NCBI GenBank assembly: GCA_015060395.1
Contig: SUYP01000020.1
Span: forward strand, 1 to 52,459
Direction of reading: 5' to 3'
DNA: 52,459 nt
From: Bacteroidales bacterium
GTDB lineage: Bacteria; Bacteroidota; Bacteroidia; Bacteroidales; UBA932
Part shown: one piece after another, positions 14,949 through 24,790 of the stretch
Layout of the letters: each line of letters starts with the position of its first letter
How positions within the stretch are numbered: the first letter of the stretch is position 1
Notes under the pieces: generated by a model
Databases searched by the model: none
What the model was told of the DNA's origin: nothing
Seen by the model: only the letters and a program-made list of their open reading frames with translations
Translations under genes and position numbers: made by a program

Positions 14949-17900
14949 ATGAGAATCATTAAACCAATTGCTGTTTCTCTGATCTTGGCGCTCAGCGGAT
15001 TCGTTTCGCTTTTCGCTCAGACAAGAGAAGTGTCGGGAACAGTTCTCGATGCGACTCAGCAGCCGATTATTGGCGCCGCTGTTATGCTTACCGGTGGCGG
15101 CAATGTGGGTTCAGTGACTGACATCGACGGTAACTTCAGCCTGAATGTTCCGTCAGGAGATGTCACTCTTGATGTTACTTGCCTTGGCTACGTGTCAAAG
15201 CAGGTGGTAGTTTCTGATCTTCAGTCCAATCTCACCATCGTCCTTGAAGAAGATACGATGATGATTGAGGAAACTGTCGTTGTGGGTTATGGTACACAGA
15301 AGAAGGTGAACCTCACCGGTGCCATTACAACAGTCGACAGTAAGGAACTCGAGAACAGAACTTCACATTCCCTCACCAATATGCTGCAGGGATCTGTTCC
15401 AGGTCTTAACATCTCCACTTCATCAGGTACTCCTGGCTCATCCGGATCCATCAATATCCGTGGTGTCACTTCCATCAATGATGCCGAGCCTATCGTCGTT
15501 ATCGACGGTGCTATCGGTGACCTTGACCGTGTGAACCCAAATGACGTTGCTTCCATTTCAGTCATCAAGGATGCTGCAGCGGCTGCAGTTTACGGAGCAC
15601 GTGCAGCATACGGTGTCATCCTCATCACTACCAAGAGCGGTGGTGACAATGACGGAAAGGCTACTGTAAGATATAGCGGTAAGTTCGGATGGGAGGAGCC
15701 TACTACTTCTACAGACTATGAGACAAGAGGTTACTGGTCGGTATATACAGTGGATAAGTTCTGGCAGGCTGACGCCGGTAAGAAGTATACCACATATAAC
15801 GACCACGATATGGCACAGATGCTTGCTCGTATCAACGATAAGACAGAGCATCCTGACCGTCCTTGGGCTGTAGAGGAGATCCGTAACGGTAAGAAGCAGT
15901 GGATTTATTATGCAAATACAGACTGGTATCACGAGCTTTTCAACGACCAGCACCCTGTACAGAAGCACTCTGTATCCATCAGCGGTGGAAACAAGTCAGT
16001 GAAGTATTTCCTTTCAGGAAGCTATGACAAGCAGGTAGGTCTGATCAAGCAGAACCCTGACGTTTATCAGAAGTACAATCTTCGCTCGAAGATCGACTTC
16101 AATATAAACAAGTGGTTCAAGATGTCAAACAACACTTCTTACTTCTCTTCAAGCTATTCATTCCCAGGAACAGGTAGTGTAGAGAATGCGTTCGCATATG
16201 CAGCACGTCACGCCTTGGCATCATTCCCTCAGAAGAATCCAGACGGATCCTGGCTGTACTCTACTCCGCTCATCTCTGGTAACTATAATGTAGCGAATGG
16301 TCGTCATATCGTATATGGTAACGGCAATAACTACAATATGGACAAGTATAATGATTTTGCCAATACTACAGAGCTTAAGTTCACTCCAGTGAAGCAGTTC
16401 AATATCACAGCTAACTTCACATACAGGAACTATACTACCTCTTACACCAATCGTCAGACCAAGTTTGACTACCGTGTATATCCTGACGGCCCTATCGAGT
16501 ACTATACTTCGGGTGCCGGTGAGGACAGACTCGATGAGACTGTAAAGAGATACAACTATCTCTCAGGTAATATCTTCGCTACATTCGAGGAGACTTGGAA
16601 GGATGCACATCATCTCACAGTTATGGCCGGAGCCAATGCCGAAACATATCATAACAAAAATATCTCTGCAGTTGGAAAGAATCTGCTCAGCGAGGAACTC
16701 AATGACCTTAACCTCATCGCTCCGGATGCTACCGGAAATGTTCTCACAGAGGTAGGTGGAGGCCAGAATGCATACTCCCTCCTTGGTTTCTTCGGTCGTG
16801 TAAACTATGACTACAAGGGCCGCTATCTCTTCGAGGCATCAGCACGTTATGACGGAACTTCACGTTTCGGAGCTGGTAGCCGTTGGGGCCTCTTCCCATC
16901 CGGATCACTCGGATGGAGAATTTCTGAGGAGCCTTTCTTTGCTCCTGCCAAGAAGCACGTCAATAACCTCAAGGTCCGTGCATCTTACGGTAGCCTCGGT
17001 AACCAGAACGTAAGTTACTACTCATACCTCAGAACCATCAACTCTTACTATTTCGACAGTTATACTTTCGGCGAAGGATCTACCCTTCCTAAGTATACAT
17101 CTTTATCGAATCCTATTTCTGACGGTCTGACCTGGGAAACATCACAGCAGTACAATGTAGGTCTCGATGTGGCTATGCTCAACAACAGACTCGAGTTCAC
17201 TGCGGAGGCTTATATCCGTGATACCAAGAATATGCTTACAGACGGTGACGCTCTTCCTGGCATCTTCGGTGCAGATCCTCCGAAAGCAAATTCAGCAGAT
17301 CTCCGTACGAAGGGTTATGAGCTCTCACTCAGCTGGAGAGACCAGATCAACATTGGCGGACATCCGTTCGGATACAGCGCAAGAGCTACACTCAGTGACT
17401 TCCGAAGCCACATCACAAAGTTCGATAACCCTGACAAAACATTTGCAAAGTCATATTATGAGGGTATGCGTATCGGTGACATCTGGGGATTCCAGGTTGA
17501 CGGTCTGTTCGCAACAGATGAGGAGGCTAAGCAATATACTTCAGAAGTACTCGACTGCAGCTACATCAACGGCCGTATGACAGGAGGATTCCTTGCCGGT
17601 GACCTTAAGTTCGTCGATCTCGACGGTGACGGTATCCTTGGAGTAGGTGCTAATACCGCAGACAAGCCTGGTGACCGCAAGATCCTCGGAAACAGTCTCC
17701 CAAGTCTTCAGTATGGTTTCACACTTGCTTTCGACTATCTCGGATTTGATGTTTCTGCATTCTTCCAGGGTACAGGTAATCATTATTGGTATCCACACGG
17801 ATTCAATATGAACTTCTGGGGCTGCTACTCATATTCATACGTTTCATTCCTTCAGAGAGACTTCATCCAGAGGTGCTGGTCAGAGGAAAATCCTGATGCA

Positions 17901-18224
17901 TACTTCCCAAGACCACGTTCATATTCCGCTACAGGTGGTGAGCTCAGCAAGGTCAACAGTATGTATCTCCAGAACGTGAGATATCTCAGATTCAAGAACC
18001 TTACAGTTGGTTACACTCTTCCTAAGAGATGGCTTGACAAGATCAATGTGGACAAGATCCGTGTTTACTTCACCGGTGAGAATCTCTACTACTGGTCACC
18101 TCTCAAGAAGAACTGTCTCTATGTTGACCCAGAGTCTGCTTTCTCAAGAGACAATGACGCATACAACCATATGAGCTATACTTGGCAGAAGACAATGATG
18201 TTCGGTATTGATATTACATTCTAA
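14949..18224 (+). CDS. SusC/RagA-family TonB-dependent outer-membrane transporter
   Basis: A 1091-residue protein with signal peptide (MRIIKPIAVSLILALSGFVSLFA), an N-terminal carboxypeptidase-regulatory-like domain (about 25-105, REVSGTVLDATQQPIIGAAV), the VVVGYGTQKKVNLTGA motif and plug domain (about 110-230), then a beta-barrel ending in an aromatic residue (FGIDITF). SusC proteins import oligomeric substrates bound by their SusD partner, powered by TonB. There is no extra N-terminal signalling domain, so regulation by an anti-sigma factor is not indicated. SusD follows immediately and the substrate is suggested by the neighbouring phosphodiesterases. Confidence 0.95.
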   Translation: MRIIKPIAVSLILALSGFVSLFAQTREVSGTVLDATQQPIIGAAVMLTGGGNVGSVTDIDGNFSLNVPSGDVTLDVTCLGYVSKQVVVSDLQSNLTIVLEEDTMMIEETVVVGYGTQKKVNLTGAITTVDSKELENRTSHSLTNMLQGSVPGLNISTSSGTPGSSGSINIRGVTSINDAEPIVVIDGAIGDLDRVNPNDVASISVIKDAAAAAVYGARAAYGVILITTKSGGDNDGKATVRYSGKFGWEEPTTSTDYETRGYWSVYTVDKFWQADAGKKYTTYNDHDMAQMLARINDKTEHPDRPWAVEEIRNGKKQWIYYANTDWYHELFNDQHPVQKHSVSISGGNKSVKYFLSGSYDKQVGLIKQNPDVYQKYNLRSKIDFNINKWFKMSNNTSYFSSSYSFPGTGSVENAFAYAARHALASFPQKNPDGSWLYSTPLISGNYNVANGRHIVYGNGNNYNMDKYNDFANTTELKFTPVKQFNITANFTYRNYTTSYTNRQTKFDYRVYPDGPIEYYTSGAGEDRLDETVKRYNYLSGNIFATFEETWKDAHHLTVMAGANAETYHNKNISAVGKNLLSEELNDLNLIAPDATGNVLTEVGGGQNAYSLLGFFGRVNYDYKGRYLFEASARYDGTSRFGAGSRWGLFPSGSLGWRISEEPFFAPAKKHVNNLKVRASYGSLGNQNVSYYSYLRTINSYYFDSYTFGEGSTLPKYTSLSNPISDGLTWETSQQYNVGLDVAMLNNRLEFTAEAYIRDTKNMLTDGDALPGIFGADPPKANSADLRTKGYELSLSWRDQINIGGHPFGYSARATLSDFRSHITKFDNPDKTFAKSYYEGMRIGDIWGFQVDGLFATDEEAKQYTSEVLDCSYINGRMTGGFLAGDLKFVDLDGDGILGVGANTADKPGDRKILGNSLPSLQYGFTLAFDYLGFDVSAFFQGTGNHYWYPHGFNMNFWGCYSYSYVSFLQRDFIQRCWSEENPDAYFPRPRSYSATGGELSKVNSMYLQNVRYLRFKNLTVGYTLPKRWLDKINVDKIRVYFTGENLYYWSPLKKNCLYVDPESAFSRDNDAYNHMSYTWQKTMMFGIDITF

Positions 18225-18241
18225 TTATGGAGGAAAATAAA

Positions 18242-20056
18242 ATGAAGAAAACGATAATTGCATCTTTGTTTGTCCTGCTTTGCGTAACTTCGTGTGATTT
18301 CCTCAATGAGGTTCCACAGGACCGACTCAGCCCGGAGAGCTATTTCAAGACTGAAACAGATCTCCAGCTGTTTACCAACCCGCTTTACAACAATCTCCTT
18401 GATAAGGACGCTTATGAGCATCAGAGTGACCACTGTATTCACCTGAACCTTTCAAAGGAACTTCACGGAGGTACATTCAGAACAGTCAACAACGGTGTGG
18501 GCTGGAACTGGGGTAACCTCAGACGTATCAACACTTTCCTTGCTTACTCAGAAAACTGTGAGGATGAAGCTGCTGTAGCACATTATAATGCCGTAGCAAG
18601 ATTCTTCCGAGCATTCTTCTATTTCGAGAAGGTGAAGGCTTTCGGAGATGTTCCTTGGGTGGAGATAGAGCTTGGCTCAGATGATGAGCAGCTTTATGCA
18701 CCAAGAGATTCGAGAGAATTCGTTATGCAGAAGATGATCGAAGATATCGATTATGCTATCGAGAACCTCCCTGCTTCAGTGTCAACTTTTCGCGTGAACA
18801 AGTGGGCTGCCCTTGCACTTAAGGCCGAGTTCTGTCTTTATGAGGGAACATTCAGGAAGTATCACGAAGGTCACGTTACTTTGTCTGGTGACTTCGCGCT
18901 TCCTGCTGATGCACAGCCATATACATACTATCTCGACCTTGCGGCTAAGGCTGCCAAGGAAGTGATGGACTGCGGACTTTATTCTCTCGCATCTGACTAT
19001 AGAATGCTTTTCGCTTCTGACGATGCTGATCCTAAGGAGTATATCCTTGCTATCAAGAATGACCTCAGCCTTCAGATCTATAACAACTCTACTGCATACG
19101 CAACTATGCCTACACAGGGTTGTCCTGGTCTTACCAAGAAGTTCGTTGACAGCTATCTTATGAAGGATGGCTCAAGATTCACTGACAAGGAAGGATGGGC
19201 TACAATGCAGTTCAAGGAGCAGATGGCTGACCGCGACCCACGTCTCGCAGCATCGACTGTAACTCCTGGTTATATGAGACTTGGCGGTACAATGGTTCTT
19301 GCACCAGATCTCGCTTGCTCTTCAACAGGATATCAGCTTGCTAAATGGGTGATGGATGAGACTCTTCCTCAGGTGAACCGCGTGGATATGTCTTATAATG
19401 ATGTTCCTGTTTACAGAATCGCCGAGATGTACCTCATCTATGCAGAAGCTAAGGCAGAACTCGGTACTCTCAATCAGGGAGACCTTGATATCTCAATCAA
19501 CCTTCTCCGTGACCGCGTAGGTATGCCACATCTGGATATGGCTGCTGCCAATGCAAATCCTGACTGGTATCTCAAGTCAGAAGAGTACGGTTATCGTAAC
19601 GTAAGCGGCTCTAATGAGGGTGTTATTCTTGAGATCCGTCGTGAGCGCTCAATCGAGCTCTTCAAGGAGGGATTCCGTTGGGATGACCTTATGAGATGGA
19701 AAGAGGGACTCTGCATCAACCAGGATATGCACGGTCAGTACTTCCCAGGCCTTGGTGAATATGACCTGACAGGTGACAATAAGGCTGATATTGTTCTCTA
19801 TGAGGGCAAGAAGCCGGCTGACAAGGAAGGCGTAGCTGCATTTGAAGTAGGTGTTCTTACCGGTGTGGTACTGAGTGATGGTACCAAGGGCTATATTAAC
19901 CCACAGCCACAGGAGAACCCTCAGAATGAGCACAAATTCGATGAGAGCAGAGATTACCTCTATGGTATTCCTACTACTGAGCGTTCATTGAATCCTAACC
20001 TTATTCAGAATCCAAACTGGAAGGACGGTCTTGAAGAAACAGAATCAGAAGAATAA
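18242..20056 (+). CDS. SusD/RagB-family nutrient-binding lipoprotein
   Basis: A 604-residue surface lipoprotein that caps SusC and binds its substrate. The start is taken at 18242 (MKKTIIASLFVLLCVTSC) because it begins a normal lipoprotein signal; an upstream in-frame ATG at 18227 adds only MEENK. Following the lipid Cys is DFLNEVPQDRLSPESYFKTE-like sequence typical of the family. The RFFRAFFYFEKVKAFGDVPW region matches the TPR-rich N-terminal half, and the C-terminal part has the RRERSIELFKEGFRWDDLMRWKEG motif. It is directly downstream of susC. Confidence 0.95.
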   Translation: MKKTIIASLFVLLCVTSCDFLNEVPQDRLSPESYFKTETDLQLFTNPLYNNLLDKDAYEHQSDHCIHLNLSKELHGGTFRTVNNGVGWNWGNLRRINTFLAYSENCEDEAAVAHYNAVARFFRAFFYFEKVKAFGDVPWVEIELGSDDEQLYAPRDSREFVMQKMIEDIDYAIENLPASVSTFRVNKWAALALKAEFCLYEGTFRKYHEGHVTLSGDFALPADAQPYTYYLDLAAKAAKEVMDCGLYSLASDYRMLFASDDADPKEYILAIKNDLSLQIYNNSTAYATMPTQGCPGLTKKFVDSYLMKDGSRFTDKEGWATMQFKEQMADRDPRLAASTVTPGYMRLGGTMVLAPDLACSSTGYQLAKWVMDETLPQVNRVDMSYNDVPVYRIAEMYLIYAEAKAELGTLNQGDLDISINLLRDRVGMPHLDMAAANANPDWYLKSEEYGYRNVSGSNEGVILEIRRERSIELFKEGFRWDDLMRWKEGLCINQDMHGQYFPGLGEYDLTGDNKADIVLYEGKKPADKEGVAAFEVGVLTGVVLSDGTKGYINPQPQENPQNEHKFDESRDYLYGIPTTERSLNPNLIQNPNWKDGLEETESEE

Positions 20057-20067
20057 TAATCCGAATT

Positions 20068-23000
20068 ATGAAAATCAATACAATTAAAAATATTGCATTG
20101 GGCCTTTTCCTCGCTTCTGCTACTCTTGTGGGCTGTAAGGAGGAAATCGATCCGGCAGCAAATGCTGTTCAGACAGAGAGTCCTAGTGTGACATTTGCTG
20201 CTACCGGTGCTGCTGAGCAGGTCGTTCCTGTCTATGCTGACGGAGAATGGGTTGCTGACTGTGAGGCTGACTGGGTGACAATCTCTCCTATGTCAGGAAA
20301 TGGTGCAGTTGATGTGACGGTATCAGTTACTGATAACCTTGCATCGGACGGAACTGTAGATGCTCCTCGTGAAGCTTTGGTGATCTTCCGCGGAAAGTAT
20401 ATTGAAAGACAGGGTGAACTTATTGTATATCAGAAGGGTGACAACTATCGTGATGCTGTGGAGATGTCTATTGCTGATGCTGCAAAGCTCGAGGATGGTA
20501 AGTTCGCAAAGATTCCTGAGGCTCAGATTGTTGCTGCAGCTTCTGACGGAATTGTCGTCAAGGATGCTACATCCCTTATGTTCGTTACATACAAGGGCGA
20601 AGTAAAGGTAGGTGACAAGGTGTATATCGCAGGTGAAAAGGTGACTAATGGTGGCATAGCTTCCATTGTTGCCGGTCAGGTAGATGTTCTCTCAACTGCA
20701 GAGGTTACATACCCTGCTCCTGTAGATCTTCTTGCCAACCTTGATCCTTCAAAGGCAACTGAGATTCTTTACGTAGGCGTTGAGGCTGGTCTTCTCGGAC
20801 GTAATCTTCAGTTCGAGACCTCACTTCCAGTGTCTGTGACTCTTCTTGATCCGGCTGTAGGTGGCGTGGATCTTGATGCTGTAAATATGCATAATGTGAA
20901 GCTTGAGGCTTATTTCGTAGGTCTTAACGGAACTACAGTGAACCTCGTTGTAACGAAGGTTGAGGATCTCGGCCTTAATGACGACCTCAAGGCTTACTTC
21001 TTCGATGACTTCTCTTGGATGAAGCCATTCCTCGATGAGTATAATACTACTGCAACTCCTGTAGGTGATGCAGTGGGAACTGACAACCCTAGTGCAGAGG
21101 CTCCTAACCTCAGGACTACAGGTGGTCTTGCAGGTCTCCTTGATGAGTTCCTTGCACGTGGTTATGAGGATCTTAACCAGTCTGCAAAAGTTATCTATCC
21201 TCAGCAGTACTATTGGAAGTTTGGTAAGACTGACAATCACGGCGGTATAAAGCTTCCTGCAATGGAGCTTGAGGGCAGCGAACTCATCAATGCGGAGCTC
21301 GACTTCGACTGGTCGCCACATATGACAGGTTCAGGTAACATTGACAAGGTGTCAGTAGTGGTAGAGCTCGAGGGCAGCGGATTCTTCGAAAACGGTACCA
21401 AGATCAGCGATCCTTTCGTACACGAACTCGAAAAGGGTGACCTCAACTGGCATCACGTGAAGGTTCTCCTCAAGGGTGTGAACAACACTACAAGAATTAT
21501 GATACGTCCTCTTGAGTTCGCTTCTGCAACTCCAGACCAGCAGCGTTGGCATCTTGACAATATCAAGGTATCTGACTCTGATATCCCTTACAAGGATCCT
21601 GTATATGCAAACCTTACTGTTTCTGATGAGATCGTTACATTTGAAGGTACCCCTCTTGCACCGTTCGAACTCAAGATCAAGTCTGATAAGGACTGGACAA
21701 TTACCAAGGGCTTCGAGACTGATTGGTTCAGCCTTGACGTAATGGAAGGTCTTGCAGATGAGGAGGCTACAGTGAAGGTTCTTTGCCAGCCAAGCACAAG
21801 CATCACGCTCCGCAAGGGTACCATCACCATCGCTTCTGCAGATACAAGAAAGACTATCTATGTAGTTCAGTCTGCAGCAGGCGGAGAGCTCGAACCACTC
21901 ATCAGCATCATCGGCGGAAACAGCGGTAATGTAGGATTCGATGAAGGTTCATTCAAGCTCGGAGTTCAGGCTAATGTGGCTTATCAGGTCGAGGCTGACG
22001 CTTCTTGGGTGACCTTCGAGGAACTTCCAGAGACTAGGGCTATTGTAGAGGCTTCAGAGTTCGTTGTCAAGTATGAGGCAAATGCAGCTGATCAGCCAAG
22101 AACAGCACGTATCCGTGTATTCAATGCTGACCTCAATATCGAGTCAGTTTATACTCTCACTCAGGCTGCTTTCGAGACAGGTATTTACTTCTTCGAGGAC
22201 TTCACTTGGGTAGCTCCTTGGGTTGATGTCTATGGAGGTGATGACTCTGTAGCGGATGATAATCCTGATGGAAAGGCTGCAAATGTTTATACTCAGAAGT
22301 CTCATCTTGATTATGACGGAGTAGGTTATGCAAATGGTGGTGCTGGTATTGAGGGTTATCCTTCATTCCTCACAGAGTTTGCGAACCGTGGCTATGAGGA
22401 TATCAATGCGGCAGGAAAGAGCTTCTATACACAGAAGTATTATCTCAAGTTCGGTAAGACAAACGTTCATACTGGTATCAAGCTTCCTGCAATGGAGCTC
22501 GAGGGTGCAGATGCAACTGACGTTCTCCTTTCATTTGACTGGTCTGCTCATATGACAGGTTCTGGTAACATCGACCAGGTGAAGATCGTCGTAGAGCTCG
22601 AAGGCGAGGGTGTATGTGCTGATTCGCAGTCTAAGATCAGCCTTCCTATCTCTCCAGATCAGGAGAAGGGTGATATGAAGTGGCAGAACGTCAAGTTCCT
22701 CCTCAAGGGGGTGAACAATGCTACCAGAATCATCATCCGTCCAATCAGCCTTGAGAACTATGACGGTATCGATCAGCAGAGATGGTACATCGACAATATC
22801 AAGGTTGCCAAGCCAAAGGCTACTGTTCTTGCAGCTTGGGATCTTTCTTCTGAGGGTATGGCTTCTTATGCTGACACTTGGGGTGGTGTAGATCCTGGTA
22901 CATTCCGTAAGGATGCCGGCGATGGCGGTTTGTATATTGCGGCAAACGCTGGTGGAAGCGGTAAGCTTACTTACGTGCAGATCGACAAGAACGAGATTGA

Positions 23001-23451
23001 TGTGAATGGTAAGGCAAGAAATGTATGTGGCTCTACAGGTGAGCCTTACGTTGAAGGTCAGTGGCCTGGTGACAGCTGGAACTTTACAGCTGATCATTCT
23101 ATCCCAGCCGGTTCTATTGTGGCAGCTTCATTCTATTCAAGAACATCTGGTACAGGAATGAAGTACTGGCTTGTGGAATATCTTGACGGTGACACCTGGA
23201 AACCAGCAATGCCTACTGTAACAGAGGAAATTGAAGGCCAGACCATCACTTACAATGTCAACCATAACAATACAAAGGAATTCCATATTCAGTTTGCTGT
23301 AACTACTACAGTGGATATGTCTCAATTCCATATAAGAGAGACCTGTCTTGTCAATACTCAGGCAAGTGGCAAGGGCCCTCTTGAAGCGCCTAACGGTGGT
23401 ACAGTACGTATCAAGGGTGCAGAAATGAGTCCTGTCATTGTAATGTACTGA
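20068..23451 (+). CDS. Large BACON-domain lipoprotein with an internal duplication (1127 aa)
   Basis: This gene occupies the SusE/SusF position. A lipoprotein signal (MKINTIKNIALGLFLASATLVGC) is followed by a BACON-type domain (about 40-125, EWVADCEADWVTISPMSG), a DUF5689-like segment (about 130-300), and a module of about 190-200 residues present twice: about 310-500 (FFDDFSWMKPFLDEY to WHLDNIKV) and about 707-912 (FFEDFTWVAPWVDVY to WYIDNIKV). Both contain GIKLPAMELEG and FDWSxHMTGSGNID. Between them are two more BACON-like domains (about 512-690). No catalytic motif is evident, so a surface binding role is likely. The modules may be ligand-binding beta-sandwich domains. Confidence 0.8.
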   Translation: MKINTIKNIALGLFLASATLVGCKEEIDPAANAVQTESPSVTFAATGAAEQVVPVYADGEWVADCEADWVTISPMSGNGAVDVTVSVTDNLASDGTVDAPREALVIFRGKYIERQGELIVYQKGDNYRDAVEMSIADAAKLEDGKFAKIPEAQIVAAASDGIVVKDATSLMFVTYKGEVKVGDKVYIAGEKVTNGGIASIVAGQVDVLSTAEVTYPAPVDLLANLDPSKATEILYVGVEAGLLGRNLQFETSLPVSVTLLDPAVGGVDLDAVNMHNVKLEAYFVGLNGTTVNLVVTKVEDLGLNDDLKAYFFDDFSWMKPFLDEYNTTATPVGDAVGTDNPSAEAPNLRTTGGLAGLLDEFLARGYEDLNQSAKVIYPQQYYWKFGKTDNHGGIKLPAMELEGSELINAELDFDWSPHMTGSGNIDKVSVVVELEGSGFFENGTKISDPFVHELEKGDLNWHHVKVLLKGVNNTTRIMIRPLEFASATPDQQRWHLDNIKVSDSDIPYKDPVYANLTVSDEIVTFEGTPLAPFELKIKSDKDWTITKGFETDWFSLDVMEGLADEEATVKVLCQPSTSITLRKGTITIASADTRKTIYVVQSAAGGELEPLISIIGGNSGNVGFDEGSFKLGVQANVAYQVEADASWVTFEELPETRAIVEASEFVVKYEANAADQPRTARIRVFNADLNIESVYTLTQAAFETGIYFFEDFTWVAPWVDVYGGDDSVADDNPDGKAANVYTQKSHLDYDGVGYANGGAGIEGYPSFLTEFANRGYEDINAAGKSFYTQKYYLKFGKTNVHTGIKLPAMELEGADATDVLLSFDWSAHMTGSGNIDQVKIVVELEGEGVCADSQSKISLPISPDQEKGDMKWQNVKFLLKGVNNATRIIIRPISLENYDGIDQQRWYIDNIKVAKPKATVLAAWDLSSEGMASYADTWGGVDPGTFRKDAGDGGLYIAANAGGSGKLTYVQIDKNEIDVNGKARNVCGSTGEPYVEGQWPGDSWNFTADHSIPAGSIVAASFYSRTSGTGMKYWLVEYLDGDTWKPAMPTVTEEIEGQTITYNVNHNNTKEFHIQFAVTTTVDMSQFHIRETCLVNTQASGKGPLEAPNGGTVRIKGAEMSPVIVMY

Positions 23452-23470
23452 TACTAATAGTTCTGAATTA

Positions 23471-23508
23471 AAGTCCGGTGCTTCAGGCATCGGACTTTTT
23501 TTTATTTT
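23471..23508 (+). terminator. Strong terminator after the susCD operon
   Basis: An 11-bp stem (23471-23481 with 23487-23497, one G-U) with a five-base loop is followed by an eight-base T run. It separates the glpT-susCD operon from the next transcription unit. Confidence 0.9.
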
Positions 23509-23536
23509 TACCAACCTTCATTTGTTGAATTATGGT

Positions 23537-23544
23537 TATATTTG
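23537..23544 (+). promoter_or_regulatory. -7 box for the MBL/PDE operon
   Basis: TATATTTG matches TAnnTTTG, 28 bases before the start at 23572. The -33 box is not obvious. Confidence 0.5.
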
Positions 23545-23571
23545 TAAGTTATAACACTAAATCGCTATCTG

Positions 23572-24789
23572 ATGAAAAGAATTCTTTTGACAATGGCGGC
23601 TGTTGCTGCATTCCTTCAGCTTTCATTCGCCCAGGAATACCTTCCCAAGTGGCAGGAAGGCTATATGGACATCCATACCATAGCTACCGGACGAGGTGAT
23701 GCGACCTTCATCGTGATGCCTGACGGTACGACCCTTATGATCGATGCCGGTGACAATGGCAAACCTAAGGATCCTCAGCATCCCGACACTACAAAGAGGG
23801 CAGGAGAGTGGCAGGCTGTGTATATGAAGAAGGTGATGGAGGGACTTCCTGATAAGAATAAGGTAGACTATGCTATGATCACTCACTTCCACGATGACCA
23901 TATGGGGTGTGTGCGTCAGATGCTTCCGGGCGACAATGGATATGGCCTTTCTGGAATCACTCTGGTGGGTGAGTTCGTGGATTTCGGCACATTGATCGAC
24001 AGGGCATATCCTGACTATGATTTCCCTTCAAAGAAGAAAGTGGACGGAGCTAACAAAGGTTTTATGCCAGAGTACCACAAGTTTGTCGAGTACAAGCAGT
24101 CCAAAGGTATGAAGGTGGAGAAGTTCCAGATCGGCGGCTTGAATCAGATTCAGCTTCAGCATAATCCTAAGAAGTACCGCAAGAATTTCGAGATCCGTAA
24201 TCTTGCTGCCAACGGTGAGGTGTGGACAGGAAAGGGAACTGATGCTGCCAAGCAGTACAAGGGTGATCCTACTCTCTTCGATGAGAATGTGAATTCTACC
24301 GCTCTCGTGATCACATACGGTGACTTCAGATATTATAATGGCGGAGACCTCAGCGGCGGAAACTGGAGCATATACAAGTCGGATGAAAGGGATATGGAGA
24401 CTCCTGTGGCCAAGGTATGTGGCAATGTGGATGTGATCAAGGCCAATCATCACGGATATTACGACACCTGCAACGGCTTCTTTATGAACACTCTCTCACC
24501 GGAAGTCGTGATTATCGATGCCCGCAGCAACAATCATCCTGTACCTTCGACTATGACAAGAATGACCGATCCGCTCGTATGGACAGACCAGGGTGAGTAC
24601 TATATCACGGTTGACAAGGCCCGCGAGAAACTCAGCGAGGAGCTCTGGGCACATTTCAAGCCTTGGGGACATATTGTAGTCAGAGTATATGAGGGTGGAA
24701 AGCAGTATCAGGTCTTTGTGCTTGACCCGGACAAGCTTGACTATCCGGTAAAGTATGTTTCGGAAATCAAGACTGCTGGAGAGTATTGA
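23572..24789 (+). CDS. Secreted metallo-beta-lactamase-fold hydrolase (405 aa)
   Basis: A signal peptide (MKRILLTMAAVAAFLQLSFA) is followed by an MBL-fold domain. DATFIVMPDGTTLMIDAGD is the typical first strand pair, and THFHDDHMGC near residue 105 is the HxHxDH metal-binding motif. NGGDLSGG (about 258) and KANHHGYYDT (about 292) provide the later metal ligands, in the manner of ComEC-like or phosphodiesterase-like MBL proteins. It heads a three-gene operon with two phosphodiesterases, the next starting 1 base after its stop. A nuclease or phosphodiesterase activity is plausible but unproven from sequence. Confidence 0.8.
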   Translation: MKRILLTMAAVAAFLQLSFAQEYLPKWQEGYMDIHTIATGRGDATFIVMPDGTTLMIDAGDNGKPKDPQHPDTTKRAGEWQAVYMKKVMEGLPDKNKVDYAMITHFHDDHMGCVRQMLPGDNGYGLSGITLVGEFVDFGTLIDRAYPDYDFPSKKKVDGANKGFMPEYHKFVEYKQSKGMKVEKFQIGGLNQIQLQHNPKKYRKNFEIRNLAANGEVWTGKGTDAAKQYKGDPTLFDENVNSTALVITYGDFRYYNGGDLSGGNWSIYKSDERDMETPVAKVCGNVDVIKANHHGYYDTCNGFFMNTLSPEVVIIDARSNNHPVPSTMTRMTDPLVWTDQGEYYITVDKAREKLSEELWAHFKPWGHIVVRVYEGGKQYQVFVLDPDKLDYPVKYVSEIKTAGEY

Positions 24790-24790
24790 T

